Shown in pieces: positions 54,569 through 64,000 of a DNA stretch of 64,000 bases (positions are counted from its first letter, which is position 1; every line of letters begins with the position of its first letter). A model generated the notes under the pieces. It was not told the DNA's origin and did not search any database. It saw only the letters and a program-made list of their open reading frames with translations. Position numbers and translations under genes: made by a program. Source of the stretch: Eubacteriaceae bacterium (GTDB lineage Bacteria > Bacillota > Clostridia > Eubacteriales > Anaerofustaceae); assembly GCA_009782515.1 (NCBI GenBank), contig WRIY01000006.1, forward strand, positions 47,834 through 111,833. Direction: 5' to 3'.

Positions 54569-55639
54569 CTAAAACGCTGCATCCTCATCAAGGAAATCTA
54601 TGCTGTCTTCCGCTGTTTCCTCAAGAGCCGGCGGCTCAAAAGCAATCGTGGGCTTGTTGATAAGAATGTCCTTTACCTTAGCCTCTATCTCGTTCATCAT
54701 ATCAGGGTTTTCAAGCAGGAACTTTTTGGAGTTCTCCCGGCCCTGGCCAATGCTGGTTCCATTGTAAGCATACCAAGCGCCTGATTTGTCGATTATATCA
54801 AGCTTGGTAGCCATATCAAGCACATCGCCTTCGCGAGAGATGCCCTTGCCGTATATTATGTCAAATTCAGCTACCTTAAATGGCGGCGAAACTTTGTTTT
54901 TTACTACCTTGACTTTTGTCCTGTTGCCGATGACATCCTGGCCGCTCTTTAGCGATTCGCCTTTTCTTATGTCAATTCTCACTGAGGCGTAATATTTAAG
55001 CGCATTGCCTCCGGCAGTTACTTCAGGGTTGCCAAAGCTTACGCCAATCTTCATTCTAAGCTGATTGATAAAAATCAGGGTTGTTTGGGATTTGCTTATG
55101 GCTGCAGTAAGCTTTCTAAGAGCTTGGCTCATAAGGCGCGCCTGCGCGCCCATTGTTGCATCGCCCATCTCCCCTTCTATCTCAGATCTTGGAACCAGCG
55201 CTGCTACAGAGTCAACTACAACAACATCAAGCGCGCCGCTTCTTACAAGCGCTTCGCAGATCTCCAGCGCTTGCTCCCCGGTGTCAGGCTGAGAGATGAT
55301 TAGGTTGTCCAGATCAACGCCTATTGCCCTGGCATATATCGGATCAAGCGCATGCTCAGCATCTATAAAAGCAGCATTGCCGCCTGCTTTTTGCGCCTCT
55401 GCAACTACATGCAGAGCAACTGTTGTTTTGCCTGACGACTCAGGCCCATATATCTCAACGATCCTGCCTCTTGGTACGCCGCCAATTCCCAGGGCAATGT
55501 CAAGGGATATAGATGATGTTGAAATTGCAGGAACGTTTTCTACAGCCATTTCGCCTAAGCGCATGACAGAGCCTTTTCCAAAAGTTTTTTCAATGCTTTT
55601 GATTGCTAGGTCCAATGATTTCTGGCGATCATCGCTCAT
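54569..55639 (-). CDS. recA: Recombinase RecA
   Basis: The 356-residue protein has Walker [10 protein letters not shown] (about 66-74), [12 protein letters not shown], the L1/L2 loops ([18 protein letters not shown] and [20 protein letters not shown]) and an acidic C-terminus. It polymerises on single-stranded DNA and promotes strand exchange and LexA cleavage. Its start overlaps the cinA stop (ATGA); no separate LexA box lies in the small overlap. The cinA-recA order is typical of Firmicutes. Confidence 0.98.
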   Translation of the reverse strand: MSDDRQKSLDLAIKSIEKTFGKGSVMRLGEMAVENVPAISTSSISLDIALGIGGVPRGRIVEIYGPESSGKTTVALHVVAEAQKAGGNAAFIDAEHALDPIYARAIGVDLDNLIISQPDTGEQALEICEALVRSGALDVVVVDSVAALVPRSEIEGEMGDATMGAQARLMSQALRKLTAAISKSQTTLIFINQLRMKIGVSFGNPEVTAGGNALKYYASVRIDIRKGESLKSGQDVIGNRTKVKVVKNKVSPPFKVAEFDIIYGKGISREGDVLDMATKLDIIDKSGAWYAYNGTSIGQGRENSKKFLLENPDMMNEIEAKVKDILINKPTIAFEPPALEETAEDSIDFLDEDAAF

Positions 55640-56886
55640 TTATTTTCCTCATTTCGAAATTTTAGGGCGCTAAACAGGCTGAACAGAGCGTTTGTCGCCC
55701 CTCTTGCCCGCATCGTGTTTCTAGCCCCTACTAACAAATTCTCTTCGCAGACTGTATTTCCCCTAAAAAACATCGCACTGTAGCATGTTCCGGGGCTTTT
55801 GCCCTCTGATGGGCCAGGCCCGGCTACGCCGGTAGTCGATATAGCTATGTCAGAATTAAAAATTCTTGCAGCGCCCTCAGCCATTGCTACAGCAGCCTGG
55901 GCGCTCACAGCGCCGTGCTCCTCGATTATTTCTTTTGGCACGCCAAGCAGGTTTATCTTGGCCTCGTTTGAGTATGCTACGACAGAGCCTTTGAAAACAG
56001 CAGATATGCCTTCCTTTCGGCAGATTTGCTCGCTTAGCATCCCGCCTGTATAAGATTCTGCAAAAGATATGCTCAGATCCTGCTCAATAAGCATGCCTGC
56101 TGCAACATCCCATAGGTCGATCTTTCTTTCGCTGTATAAATGGCTGCCAATAGCTTCTTTGACAGCATCATCATAAAAGCTGATGCTTTCTGCTGCGCTT
56201 CTTTCGCTGCTGTCGAAGGCTACAGCCTTCACCATTATGCCTGAATCAGTAAGATAGGTGTTTACGTGGTAGTATTCATCGTTTGGCGGTATTGCTTCCC
56301 TGAGCAGGCTTTCCAGATAGCTCTCGCCTATGCCGGATGCCATATAGTACTTTACAGCGCTTGCTTTATGCGCCTTTGACTTTATTTTCGGCAAAGCGAA
56401 TTCTTCAAACATAGGATTAAGCTCTCTCGGAGGCCCCGGAAGCATTATGATCGTTTTGCGGCCATGCTCAAGGTATACTCCAGGGGCTGTGCCATTGCGG
56501 TTCTTAAGCGCCTCGCTGCCTTCCGGAAGATAGCATTGGGAAAGGTTGTTTGGCGTAAATGAAGCATTTCGCGCTCTGAAGCGCGCAGCCATTTCCTCTT
56601 CTAAAGCTGCATCATATACAAGCTTTAGCCCAAGCGCATTGGCAACAGCTTGCTTTGTCATGTCATCCATTGTCGGGCCGAGCCCGCCACTGCATACAAT
56701 AATGTCTGCTTTTGAGCATGCCTCGCCTATTGCATCGCATATTGCCTGCTCAACGTCCCCAACTGTCTTGTGGTAAGCTACTTCAATGCCTTGCTCATCA
56801 AGCATCCTGGACAAATAGCTTGCATTTGTATTTACAGTCTCGCCAAGCAAAACTTCGTCACCAACTGCTATTATTGCTGCTTTCAT
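55636..56886 (-). CDS. cinA: CinA, competence/damage-inducible protein
   Basis: The 416-residue protein fuses an N-terminal molybdopterin-binding-like domain ([11 protein letters not shown] at about 64-74, [12 protein letters not shown]) and a C-terminal nicotinamide-nucleotide amidase domain ([32 protein letters not shown]). It may also act in pyridine nucleotide recycling. AGGAG lies 12 bases before the ATG. It is translationally coupled to recA. Confidence 0.93.
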   Translation of the reverse strand: MKAAIIAVGDEVLLGETVNTNASYLSRMLDEQGIEVAYHKTVGDVEQAICDAIGEACSKADIIVCSGGLGPTMDDMTKQAVANALGLKLVYDAALEEEMAARFRARNASFTPNNLSQCYLPEGSEALKNRNGTAPGVYLEHGRKTIIMLPGPPRELNPMFEEFALPKIKSKAHKASAVKYYMASGIGESYLESLLREAIPPNDEYYHVNTYLTDSGIMVKAVAFDSSERSAAESISFYDDAVKEAIGSHLYSERKIDLWDVAAGMLIEQDLSISFAESYTGGMLSEQICRKEGISAVFKGSVVAYSNEAKINLLGVPKEIIEEHGAVSAQAAVAMAEGAARIFNSDIAISTTGVAGPGPSEGKSPGTCYSAMFFRGNTVCEENLLVGARNTMRARGATNALFSLFSALKFRNEENK

Positions 56887-56933
56887 TTAAATGCGCACTC
56901 TCCTATTCTCGCTCAGCTTTTTGATCAGGCTGT

Positions 56934-57473
56934 CTAGCTCTCGCTAAAAGCGCTTAAGTTTTGGTATATGTAGTTGCCCCCTGATATCGCTGTGAGGGCA
57001 AGGGATATGTAAAACACTGCATTGTTGGCATACTCAAGCCACACCCATGGAAGCAAAAGCTCAAAATGCATTGCTGAGATGCTTACCATTTGTGTAATCG
57101 TCTTTAGCTTGCCAAGGCTGTCAGCAGCAATAACCTGCTGCTTGTTCGCTGCTATTGCGCGCAGGGACAGCACTGCCAGCTCGCGCGCAAAAATCAGAAT
57201 TAATGCATAAACTGATATTCTGCTTCTTGCTACAAACAGGCTTATTGCAGCCAATACAAGCAGCTTGTCCGCAACAGGATCCATAAATTTTCCCAGGTCA
57301 GTTACCATTCCGCGCTTTCGGGCAATATGCCCGTCAAGCAGGTCGGTAAGGCTCAGGGCGATAAAGATTGCGCCGGCGATTGCTGAAAACAGGCTGTCCT
57401 GCCTGCTCATAAGCGCGCAATATACAGGGATAAATACAATTCGTGCAAGGGTTATTTTGTTTGGCAGATTCAT
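56934..57473 (-). CDS. pgsA: CDP-diacylglycerol-glycerol-3-phosphate phosphatidyltransferase
   Basis: Makes phosphatidylglycerophosphate, the precursor of phosphatidylglycerol. The 179-residue membrane protein has the CDP-alcohol motif DG-x2-AR-x8-G-x3-D-x3-D, read here as LLDGHIARKRGMVTDLGKF followed by MDPVAD (about 43-69). It lies 82 bases after rimO and 47 before cinA, as in other Firmicutes. Confidence 0.94.
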   Translation of the reverse strand: MNLPNKITLARIVFIPVYCALMSRQDSLFSAIAGAIFIALSLTDLLDGHIARKRGMVTDLGKFMDPVADKLLVLAAISLFVARSRISVYALILIFARELAVLSLRAIAANKQQVIAADSLGKLKTITQMVSISAMHFELLLPWVWLEYANNAVFYISLALTAISGGNYIYQNLSAFSES

Positions 57474-57554
57474 TGTTGTAGCCCTTCAGCTTTCCGCTAT
57501 TTTCGTTGCTGTGAACAGTGCTTAATTCTTAGTTTATACTTATTCTTAGCCTTA

Positions 57555-58856
57555 TTATATCTCAGCTTCAAGATCATGTGCTGTTGAGCCGGTGATATGC
57601 GCTGTGCAAAACTCACCGATTTTTAGTGGCGCCTGCGTGTAAATATATACACATCCATCAACTTCCGGAGCATCAAGGTAGCTTCTGGCCACATATATGC
57701 CTGCCGCCTCTTCTTCGTCAATAATTGCAGTAATGCTCGTGCCTATTCTTTCAGCCAGGCTGCTCTCAGATATCTCTTCCTGAAGCAGCATTATTTGGGC
57801 TCTGCGCCTCTGCTTTTCTTTTTCGGAAACCTGGTTTGGCATGCTGTACGCTTTGGTTCCGTCTTCCCTTGAGTATTCAAAAACTCCAACGCGATCAAGC
57901 TTTGCATTCTGCAAAAATTCCATCAGCTCAGCCGCATGGCTCCTGGTTTCTCCGGGGAAGCCGCATATAAATGTGGAACGTATGGCAATATCTGGTATTT
58001 TTCTACGAAGCTTATTTATTAGGCCGTACATAGACTCCTTGGTTGCCTGCCTACCCATCATAGCAAGCATTTCATCGCTTGCGTGCTGGAAAGGGATGTC
58101 AAGATACGGCAAAACTTTGTCCAGCGACGCAATTGCATCGATTATTTCATCATTAAGGGACTCCGGATACATATACATTATGCGTATCCAATTAATGCCG
58201 CTTATGCTGCAAAGCTCTGAGAGCAGGCTTGGCAGCATTGGCTTTCCATAAATGTCAATGCCATAGCTTCCTGTATCCTGGGCGATTAAAATCAGCTCCT
58301 TTGCCCCCCTCTCAGCCAGGGTTTTGGCTTCGCTGACAAGGCTGCCAATGCTTTGGCTTGCCAGAGGGCCGCGTATGCTTGGTATAGCGCAAAATGTGCA
58401 AAACTTGCTGCAGCCTTCAGATATTTTCAGATATGCATAGTGCCTGGTTTCAGGCTCAAGCAAGGCTCTTCCCTGCACAGATGCTTGTGTACCGGATAGG
58501 CCAAACATATCTGCTAACAGTTTGGCTGCCTCATCGGCCGAGTCAACTCCGCATATGAGATCCAAGCCTTCAATCCCCTCTTCGATCTCTTTTTTGTATC
58601 GCTGGGCCAAACAGCCAACAGCTGCTATGACAGTCCCGGGCGAAGCCTCTTTGTAGCTCAGCGCCTCGAAAAGCGCATCAACAGACTCTTCTTTTGCAGG
58701 CTGTATAAAACCGCAAGTGTTAATGATAATCGCATCAGCGCTTTCAGGCGCATATGAGGGCTCAAAGCCTGCGCTTTGAAGGGAAAAAGCAAGTTTTTCG
58801 CTGTCAACTGCATTCTTGTCGCACCCGAGGGTATGTATATAAAAAGTTGGCTTCAT
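57555..58856 (-). CDS. rimO: Ribosomal protein S12 methylthiotransferase RimO
   Basis: A radical-SAM enzyme that adds a methylthio group to an aspartate of ribosomal protein S12. The 433 residues are an N-terminal MTTase domain (HTLGCDKNAVDSE, Cys 10), the radical-SAM cysteine triad CSKFCTFCAIP (about 145-155) and a C-terminal TRAM domain. The start is coupled to the ftsK end (TAATG), with GAGGGGG upstream. Confidence 0.94.
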   Translation of the reverse strand: MKPTFYIHTLGCDKNAVDSEKLAFSLQSAGFEPSYAPESADAIIINTCGFIQPAKEESVDALFEALSYKEASPGTVIAAVGCLAQRYKKEIEEGIEGLDLICGVDSADEAAKLLADMFGLSGTQASVQGRALLEPETRHYAYLKISEGCSKFCTFCAIPSIRGPLASQSIGSLVSEAKTLAERGAKELILIAQDTGSYGIDIYGKPMLPSLLSELCSISGINWIRIMYMYPESLNDEIIDAIASLDKVLPYLDIPFQHASDEMLAMMGRQATKESMYGLINKLRRKIPDIAIRSTFICGFPGETRSHAAELMEFLQNAKLDRVGVFEYSREDGTKAYSMPNQVSEKEKQRRRAQIMLLQEEISESSLAERIGTSITAIIDEEEAAGIYVARSYLDAPEVDGCVYIYTQAPLKIGEFCTAHITGSTAHDLEAEI

Positions 58857-61051
58857 TATGCCCCCTCGCCGAATTCTTCGCGAGCAATCAGAACCTTTCG
58901 CGGTTTGGAGCCGTCAGCAGCGCTTATATAGCCGCGCTCCTCCATCTCATCAATGATTCTGCCGGCCCTTGCGTACCCAAGGCGCAAGCGCCTTTGGATA
59001 GTGGAGGTTGATATAATGTTTTTTTCGAAAGCTATTGCCATGGCTTTAGGCAGCAGCTCATCGCTAAAGCTTGAGCTGTTGCTGTTTGAAGCGTCCGGCG
59101 GCATTGCCGGCTGCTTAATGCCTTCCATGACATCTTCATCATATTCTGCTGTTTGCTTTTTCTTAATAAAGTTTACGACGTTTTCTATTTCCTTGTCTCC
59201 GATGTAAGCGCATTGCGCTCGAATAGGGGTGTTTTTGTCTTGCGGCAGATACAGCATGTCGCCCTTTCCCAATAGCTTTTCGGCACCTCCCATATCAAGG
59301 ATTGTGCGCGAGTCTACCTGGCTCATGACTGCAAACGACAGCCTTGATGGTATGTTTGCCTTGATGACCCCTGTTATAACGTTAACAGACGGCCTTTGGG
59401 TAGCAAGCACAAGATGAATGCCGGCGGCTCTTGCCAGCTGCGAGAGCCGGATTATTGATGCTTCCACCTGCTGCGCGCTAACGAGCATAAGATCGTTAAG
59501 CTCGTCAATAACAAGCAGGATATGGGCAAGCTTGCCCTCCCCTTCTGCCTCTGCTGCTGCTTTCTCATTGTAGGCAGCTATGCTGCGCACCTTGGCTGCT
59601 GCAAACATTTCATACCTTTTGCCCATTTCCCTTACAGCCCAGCTCAAGGCGCCTGCTGCGTCTTTCGGATCAGTAACGACCGGAATGAGCAGGTGCGGAA
59701 TGTCGTTATATACATTAAGCTCAACCATCTTGGGATCTATGAGGATCATTCGCACATCCTCAGGCGGCGAATGGTAGAGAATTGAAGCAATTATCGTGTT
59801 AATGCAAACACTCTTGCCTGATCCCGTAGCCCCTGCAATGAGCAGGTGCGGCATTGATGCAATATCCAGTATCATATTTCCGCCGGTCAAATCCTTGCCA
59901 AGCGCTACTGCAAGCGGCGATTTATGGCTGGCAAACTCTTCTGATGAAATAAGCTGGGAGAGCCTGACAATAGATATCTCTTTATTTGGGACCTCTATGC
60001 CAATAGCAGACTTGCCGGGAATCGGGGCTTCTATTCTCACCCGCTGCGCTGCAAGCGACATGGCAATGTCGTCTGCCAGGTTTATTACCTTGCTTACCCT
60101 GATTCCGGGCCTTAGCTGAAGCTCGTAGCGGGTAACTGCCGGGCCAACGCTAACCTCAGAAACGCCAGCCTCGATTCCAAAATCCTGGAGCGTTTTTTCA
60201 AGCAGCGTTGCGTTCACAAGCACTTCATGCTGCCGCTTTGGGCTTGAGCCCGCCTCAGGCTCCTGCTCAAGCAAAGACAGAGGAGGCAATACATATTCCC
60301 CTCTAAGGCTTGGCTCCGGCGCGCTTGCCGCAGCGCTTGCCCCGGCCAGCGGCTCGTTGATTATTATCTGCTGATGGCTTGCAGGGGCGCTTTCAGCTTT
60401 TGCCTGCATAGCTGTTCCTGTCAAATCCTTTGGAGATGACAGGCGCAGCCTGTCTGCCATGGGCGCGCTTGCCTTTGCAGGCGCTTTTTGCGCCTTCTTC
60501 TTTTGCGGCTTGGCATGGGCGCTGCGCAGTATTTCAAGGATGCTTTTCCTAAAAACCATAATGAACGACAAAGCGGAAAGCAGGCATACAACAAGGGCTG
60601 CGCCCGTTGTTCCAAGCATCGCGCTTAGCGCGTGCGAGGCAGTTTGCCCTATTAGCCCGGCTGCAGACGGGTCATTCCACAAAGCTTTATAGAAATGCGA
60701 GCTGGCCAAAGAGTAGGAACGGTAGGCGCCATTAGCTCCGAAGCCGAGCAGCACGAGGGCATTTACGGCCATGATGGCAATATACATGCTTCCATTTCCA
60801 TTAGTAAAAGCCTCAAACTTTGCCAGCAGGAAAAAGCCTTGCGCTAAGCATGCCATTGCTATAGCAAAGCGGCCGCTAAGCCCAAACAGCTTGGTTGATG
60901 CCTGGTTTATAAAACCCCCTACTGCCCCGGAGCCGGAGAATGCCATGCAATAAAGCAAGTAAATGCCCAAGACAAAATAGCATAGCCCCCTCGCCTCTGT
61001 TTTAAGATCCTCTCTGCGCCTCTTTTCCTTGGCGCTTAGCTTTTTCGCCAT
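58856..61051 (-). CDS. ftsK: FtsK/SpoIIIE DNA translocase
   Basis: Pumps chromosome DNA through the division or sporulation septum. From the ATG at 61051 (731 residues; AAAGGGA is close upstream) it begins with a basic segment, four membrane helices, then an Ala/Pro-rich linker, a motor domain with Walker A GATGSGKSVCIN and Walker B ILLVIDELNDLM, and a C-terminal winged helix (gamma) domain ending GRIIDEMEERGYI. Earlier in-frame starts at 61084 and 61108 are possible. The gene follows whiA. Confidence 0.95.
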   Translation of the reverse strand: MAKKLSAKEKRRREDLKTEARGLCYFVLGIYLLYCMAFSGSGAVGGFINQASTKLFGLSGRFAIAMACLAQGFFLLAKFEAFTNGNGSMYIAIMAVNALVLLGFGANGAYRSYSLASSHFYKALWNDPSAAGLIGQTASHALSAMLGTTGAALVVCLLSALSFIMVFRKSILEILRSAHAKPQKKKAQKAPAKASAPMADRLRLSSPKDLTGTAMQAKAESAPASHQQIIINEPLAGASAAASAPEPSLRGEYVLPPLSLLEQEPEAGSSPKRQHEVLVNATLLEKTLQDFGIEAGVSEVSVGPAVTRYELQLRPGIRVSKVINLADDIAMSLAAQRVRIEAPIPGKSAIGIEVPNKEISIVRLSQLISSEEFASHKSPLAVALGKDLTGGNMILDIASMPHLLIAGATGSGKSVCINTIIASILYHSPPEDVRMILIDPKMVELNVYNDIPHLLIPVVTDPKDAAGALSWAVREMGKRYEMFAAAKVRSIAAYNEKAAAEAEGEGKLAHILLVIDELNDLMLVSAQQVEASIIRLSQLARAAGIHLVLATQRPSVNVITGVIKANIPSRLSFAVMSQVDSRTILDMGGAEKLLGKGDMLYLPQDKNTPIRAQCAYIGDKEIENVVNFIKKKQTAEYDEDVMEGIKQPAMPPDASNSNSSSFSDELLPKAMAIAFEKNIISTSTIQRRLRLGYARAGRIIDEMEERGYISAADGSKPRKVLIAREEFGEGA

Positions 61052-61085
61052 TGTTCCCTTTCGTTTCCTGTCCTTATTTGCCATG

Positions 61086-62009
61086 TTAATATTTTTTTGA
61101 TAATTCAATCAGCTTGTTCAGCCTGCGGCTGAGCGCTGACTTGCTTACCCTGCCTTTGGAATCTTCTGAGAGCTCTGAAAGGCTTGCCAGCTCGTTGGCT
61201 CGCCTAAGCTCAGCTGCGTCTTTGAGCGGCTGGGGCAGGCTGTCAAAATTTCCGGAGCCTTCAATGCGCTTTATTGCCTCCAGCTGTGCCAGTGAGGCTT
61301 CAACAGTCCTGTTCAGGTTTGCCGTGTCGCAGTTAACAGCGCGGGTAAGCTGGTTTTTCATGTCTTTCATCGCATAGCTGCCTTCTGCAGCCAGGCAATA
61401 CTGGTTGGCTCCAATCAGCGCAAGCGTTGTTGAGTATGCATCTGCCTGCTTGGCATACACAACATACTGTTTGTTTTTCTCCCTTATGCGGTATATAAGC
61501 CCATATTCAGCTAAAAAGCCCTTTATGCCATTTGCCAAAGCTTTGTTTTCCAGCCGGAACTCTATAAGGTATGCGCTTTTAGGGTCGGTTGCATAGCCGC
61601 AGGCTATGAATACCCCCCTTAGAAACGCTTGCCTGCACGCTTCATCCGCCAGAAAGCTTTGCTGTATTGGATGGGGAGTGCCTGCCGAGATGCCGAAGTA
61701 GGCCAGCATTTCCATAGTGCGCAGCTTGTCTGCCACTTCTATCATATACCTGCCGGCCTTTGTGCCAAAAGCGCTGCTTTCAGTTTTATATACTGTTGCT
61801 TTTAAAACAAACGCCTTGTGAATGAGCTTAAATATGTAGCGGGCTATAGCTGCTGTTTGCGCGCTAAGCCGCAAAACAGCCCCTGTGCCTGCCGATATTG
61901 AAACTGATGCGCCTGAGGCGCATATGCCATACAAAGATGCTTCCATCTCTTCTATGCTGTTTTCTTCCCTAAGCGCAAGGTAATTTTTTATCTCTTCATG
62001 AAAGCGCAT
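61086..62009 (-). CDS. whiA: WhiA sporulation/cell-division transcription factor
   Basis: WhiA pairs a degenerate LAGLIDADG homing-endonuclease fold with a DNA-binding C-terminus and affects cell division and, in Streptomyces, sporulation. The 307-residue protein from ATG 62009 (MRFHEEIKNYLAL, AAGG upstream) has the FLRGVFIACGYATDPKSAYLIEF segment (around 115-137, cited in part), and the C-terminal helix-turn-helix GRVSKSALSRRLNKLIEL. Usually it lies in rapZ-yvcK-whiA; here it precedes ftsK, which is unusual. Confidence 0.88.
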   Translation of the reverse strand: MRFHEEIKNYLALREENSIEEMEASLYGICASGASVSISAGTGAVLRLSAQTAAIARYIFKLIHKAFVLKATVYKTESSAFGTKAGRYMIEVADKLRTMEMLAYFGISAGTPHPIQQSFLADEACRQAFLRGVFIACGYATDPKSAYLIEFRLENKALANGIKGFLAEYGLIYRIREKNKQYVVYAKQADAYSTTLALIGANQYCLAAEGSYAMKDMKNQLTRAVNCDTANLNRTVEASLAQLEAIKRIEGSGNFDSLPQPLKDAAELRRANELASLSELSEDSKGRVSKSALSRRLNKLIELSKKY

Positions 62010-62186
62010 TTTATAAACCTTGATGGATTTGGCTCTACATACATTATAAAGCATAAAGAGCTCATCAGAGTTGCTTTGCAGCCCTAATTGCCTTTTTTAT
62101 CGATTAAAAGTTCGGATTATTGAATTATCCAGGAGTTATTGTTAAGATTGTTCTAATGACAGCTAATGGCAATGCAAGGAGGAGTA

Positions 62187-62336
62187 GTGAACAAAGCCAA
62201 ATTCTTCTCATACTTTTTATTCATGCTAATCGTTATCGAGCTTTGCTCATCGTTTGAGTCAGAGCTTTATATTGCACGGGCATACGAAGCCAGCCTTAAC
62301 CCCGAATCGCTGTATGGGCTGTTTGTCGGGAACTAG
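62187..62336 (+). CDS. Candidate small membrane protein, 49 residues
   Basis: A GTG start at 62187 is preceded by AAGGAGG at six bases, a near-ideal ribosome site. The product starts NKAKFFSYFLFMLIVIEL, one hydrophobic segment, then a short acidic stretch and ends YGLFVGN. It is antisense to nothing at its start but its stop overlaps the rsgA end by four bases. No relative comes to mind. Confidence 0.5.
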   Translation: MNKAKFFSYFLFMLIVIELCSSFESELYIARAYEASLNPESLYGLFVGN

Positions 62337-63193
62337 CCTGGCTTAAGGGCGCTGACTATAGATACATAGCTATCATACCTTACAGGGCTTATTTGCCCTG
62401 TGCTTGCTGCTGCCTTTACATTGCAGCCCGGCTCCTGCAAATGCAGGCAGTTAGTGTAGCGGCAGTCAGAATGATCATAAAATTCCGGATAGTGCTGCCA
62501 GATGCCGTCATATGGCAGCGAAAGATCGAATGCTGAAAATCCGGGAGTGTCGACCAGGAACCCGCCAGCGGCTGTTTCATAGATTTCAGTGTGGCGCGTT
62601 GTGTTCTTGCCTCTGCCTATCTTTCTGCTGACTTCGCCGGAAACAATGCCAAGGCCAGGGCACAGCAATGCAATTATAGCTGATTTTCCAGCGCCTGACA
62701 CTCCGCTGAACAGGCAAATATGGCCGCGGGCCTCATATGCAAGGCTGCCAAGGCCCCAGCCGGTTGCAGCGCTTGTGTAAAACAGCTTTGCGCCGCTTTT
62801 TTTGTATATGCTATATGACTCTTCAACCAGGCTGAAGGGCGCTATGTCTGTTTTGTTAAAGCATATTGCGCTTACAAGCCCCTGTGCGCTGTTCTGAATG
62901 AGCAGCTTGTCAAGCAGGGAATATGAAATGCCGGGCTCTGTAAGGCTTGCAACTATCACGCCAAGCGTGACATTTGCCACCCGCGGGCGAAGCAGTTCGT
63001 TTTCTCTGGGCAGTATTTCTACAATAACGCCGGTTTCGCTGTTTATGCGAACCCTATCGCCAATTATCGGCGATACCCCCATAGAGCGAAAGCTGCCTTT
63101 TGGCCTTGTAACAGCATTCTGGCCGCTCTCAAGGCGGATGGTATAAAACCCTCCAACCCCCTTGACTATTGTGCCTAGCTCCATTAAGTTCAT
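62333..63193 (-). CDS. rsgA: Ribosome small-subunit-dependent GTPase A
   Basis: A circularly permuted GTPase that checks 30S subunit maturation. The 286 residues have an OB domain, then NKTD (G4), GVSGAGKSAI (G1), DTPGFSAF (G3) and a zinc module with C-x-x-x-x-C-x-H-x-x-x-x-x-C (CRYTNCLHLQEPGC). It follows the PASTA kinase by 34 bases, the usual prkC-rsgA order, and no rpe follows within the window. ATG 63184 (MELGTIVKG) is an alternative start. Confidence 0.95.
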   Translation of the reverse strand: MNLMELGTIVKGVGGFYTIRLESGQNAVTRPKGSFRSMGVSPIIGDRVRINSETGVIVEILPRENELLRPRVANVTLGVIVASLTEPGISYSLLDKLLIQNSAQGLVSAICFNKTDIAPFSLVEESYSIYKKSGAKLFYTSAATGWGLGSLAYEARGHICLFSGVSGAGKSAIIALLCPGLGIVSGEVSRKIGRGKNTTRHTEIYETAAGGFLVDTPGFSAFDLSLPYDGIWQHYPEFYDHSDCRYTNCLHLQEPGCNVKAAASTGQISPVRYDSYVSIVSALKPG

Positions 63194-63227
63194 TGCTCCA
63201 TAAAAAACCGGTGCAGCCCTTTCATTG

Positions 63228-64000
63228 TTATGGGAACGTTATATTTATCTGATCCTTTTTCTGGCCATTTATGCGAATCTCATAGACTATTTTCTCGCCG
63301 GTGTAGCCGAACAAGTCAAAATCAATAACAGCGTCTTTTTGGACAACGTCATCATAATAAATTGCTCCGCCGGTTTCAAGGGTTGCGCTGATAAGCACTG
63401 CAACAGTGTCTGTTGTAATGCCTACAGTGTAGTTGGCCAGGTTGACGATTTGCTTGATGGTTTTTTGCTCGCCTTTGCTTATGACAATGTTAACCCTGCT
63501 TCTGCGCGCCAGGGATGTTGAAGGCGCCGGGTCCTGCTCAATAACAGTGCCAATCTCTCTGCTGCTTTCGCGCTCAGTAACTGTGCCAAGCAAAAGATCC
63601 ACATTCTCAAGCTGCCTTTTTGCATAATCCCTTGTGTTGCCTATTACGCTTGGAACTTGCACTTTGTCAGATCCGAGGGAGTATGTGAAAGATATCTTTT
63701 GCCCTGCGGTGGCGTTTAGGCCTGCTCTCGGGTTCTGGTTTATGACTATTCCCGAGTCAACATCGTCGCTATGCTCGCCAATCTCCTCGCCGGTCAAAAA
63801 CCCGGCTTCGCTTATCAGCCTTCTGGCTTCTTCCACTGTTTTTCCTGAAAGCGCCGGAACTGCAACCAGCGGCGGGCCGGTGGAAACAAACAGCGTGATA
63901 GTTGTGCCCCTCTTAACAGAGCTGCCCGGAATAGGCTCAACATTGGAAACAATGTCTTTGTTATATTCGGTGCTGGCTTCAAAAATCGGGGTAAACGAGA
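63228..64000 (-). CDS. prkC: PASTA-domain serine/threonine kinase (PrkC-like), C-terminal part (5' end cut by window)
   Basis: The frame runs to the right edge without a start, so only the extracellular end of the kinase is visible. It shows PASTA-type repeats: the region with NKDIVSNVEPIPGSSVKRG at the window edge, ALSGKTVEEARRLISEAGF to YSLGS, and VPSVIGNTRDYAKRQLENV to IVISKG. A final 80-residue beta-rich domain follows. PASTA repeats bind muropeptides and peptidoglycan, linking the kinase to cell-wall growth and spore germination. The rsgA neighbour supports the call. Confidence 0.9.
   Translation of the reverse strand, partial: SFTPIFEASTEYNKDIVSNVEPIPGSSVKRGTTITLFVSTGPPLVAVPALSGKTVEEARRLISEAGFLTGEEIGEHSDDVDSGIVINQNPRAGLNATAGQKISFTYSLGSDKVQVPSVIGNTRDYAKRQLENVDLLLGTVTERESSREIGTVIEQDPAPSTSLARRSRVNIVISKGEQKTIKQIVNLANYTVGITTDTVAVLISATLETGGAIYYDDVVQKDAVIDFDLFGYTGEKIVYEIRINGQKKDQINITFP

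Noticed and set aside
54508..54569. Possible terminator between the ABC exporter and recA
   Set aside because: Arms AGCTTCTG/CAGAAGCT are far apart (about 45-base loop) and have no T run, so I do not call it.

Overview
The window looks like chromosome from an anaerobic, endospore-forming Gram-positive bacterium of the Clostridia class. The evidence is a complete spoIIIAA-AH operon, the sporulation-associated proteins RicT and WhiA, a T-box riboswitch, the gene order ftsK-rimO-pgsA-cinA-recA, a MurE with the DNPR motif of meso-diaminopimelate ligases, and a B12-dependent ribonucleotide reductase. I cannot name the genus. I saw no insertion sequence, prophage, CRISPR array, plasmid origin or rRNA; one tRNA (Arg, anticodon CCG) is present. 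Both ends cut genes: a PucR-like regulator at the left and the PASTA region of a PrkC-type kinase at the right.

Layout. 1-3518 (+) holds the regulator fragment, a GPH-family symporter and a UroD/MtaA-like methyltransferase. 3865-19753 is mostly minus-strand housekeeping: queG-coaE-polA, an aminotransferase, yigZ-ruvA-ruvB-queA, and a speA-like gene-tmk-holB-ricT-murE cluster that resembles Bacillus yaaO-tmk-holB-yaaT. A sirtuin and a thioredoxin-like gene interrupt it on the plus strand. 20122-22207 is a strong promoter, a tyrosine-type T-box with a duplicated 3' half, and a CoA ligase. 22307-26834 (-) is prmA followed by a nucleoside-type ABC transporter without its binding protein. 27171-29955 (+) has argH and a LacI-family regulator. 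29999-31940 (-) has two small hypotheticals and murB. 32051-37145 (+) is the spoIIIA operon. Two lipoproteins of unknown role follow, then divergent ileS and lspA, an AI-2E family permease, a pair of hypotheticals, the tRNA, a TraB-domain protein, nrdJ with two candidate NrdR boxes, and glmS plus an ABC exporter. 54569-64000 (-) is one long co-oriented block: prkC, rsgA, whiA, ftsK, rimO, pgsA, cinA, recA.

How the parts connect. Many minus-strand neighbours overlap or abut by a few bases, so translational coupling is likely (coaE/queG, ruvB/queA, speA/tmk, holB/ricT, ftsK/rimO, cinA/recA). Several proteins belong to families that use or are linked to corrinoids (QueG, NrdJ, the UroD-like methyltransferase), suggesting access to cobalamin. 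The most interesting region is 20122-22207: the T-box reads as tyrosine-specific (UAC specifier), has one sensing Stem I but two antiterminator/terminator gates sharing an exact 27-base repeat, and controls an acyl/aryl-CoA ligase rather than a tRNA synthetase or an obvious amino-acid gene. Also notable is an IleRS whose HIGH motif reads GIHH.
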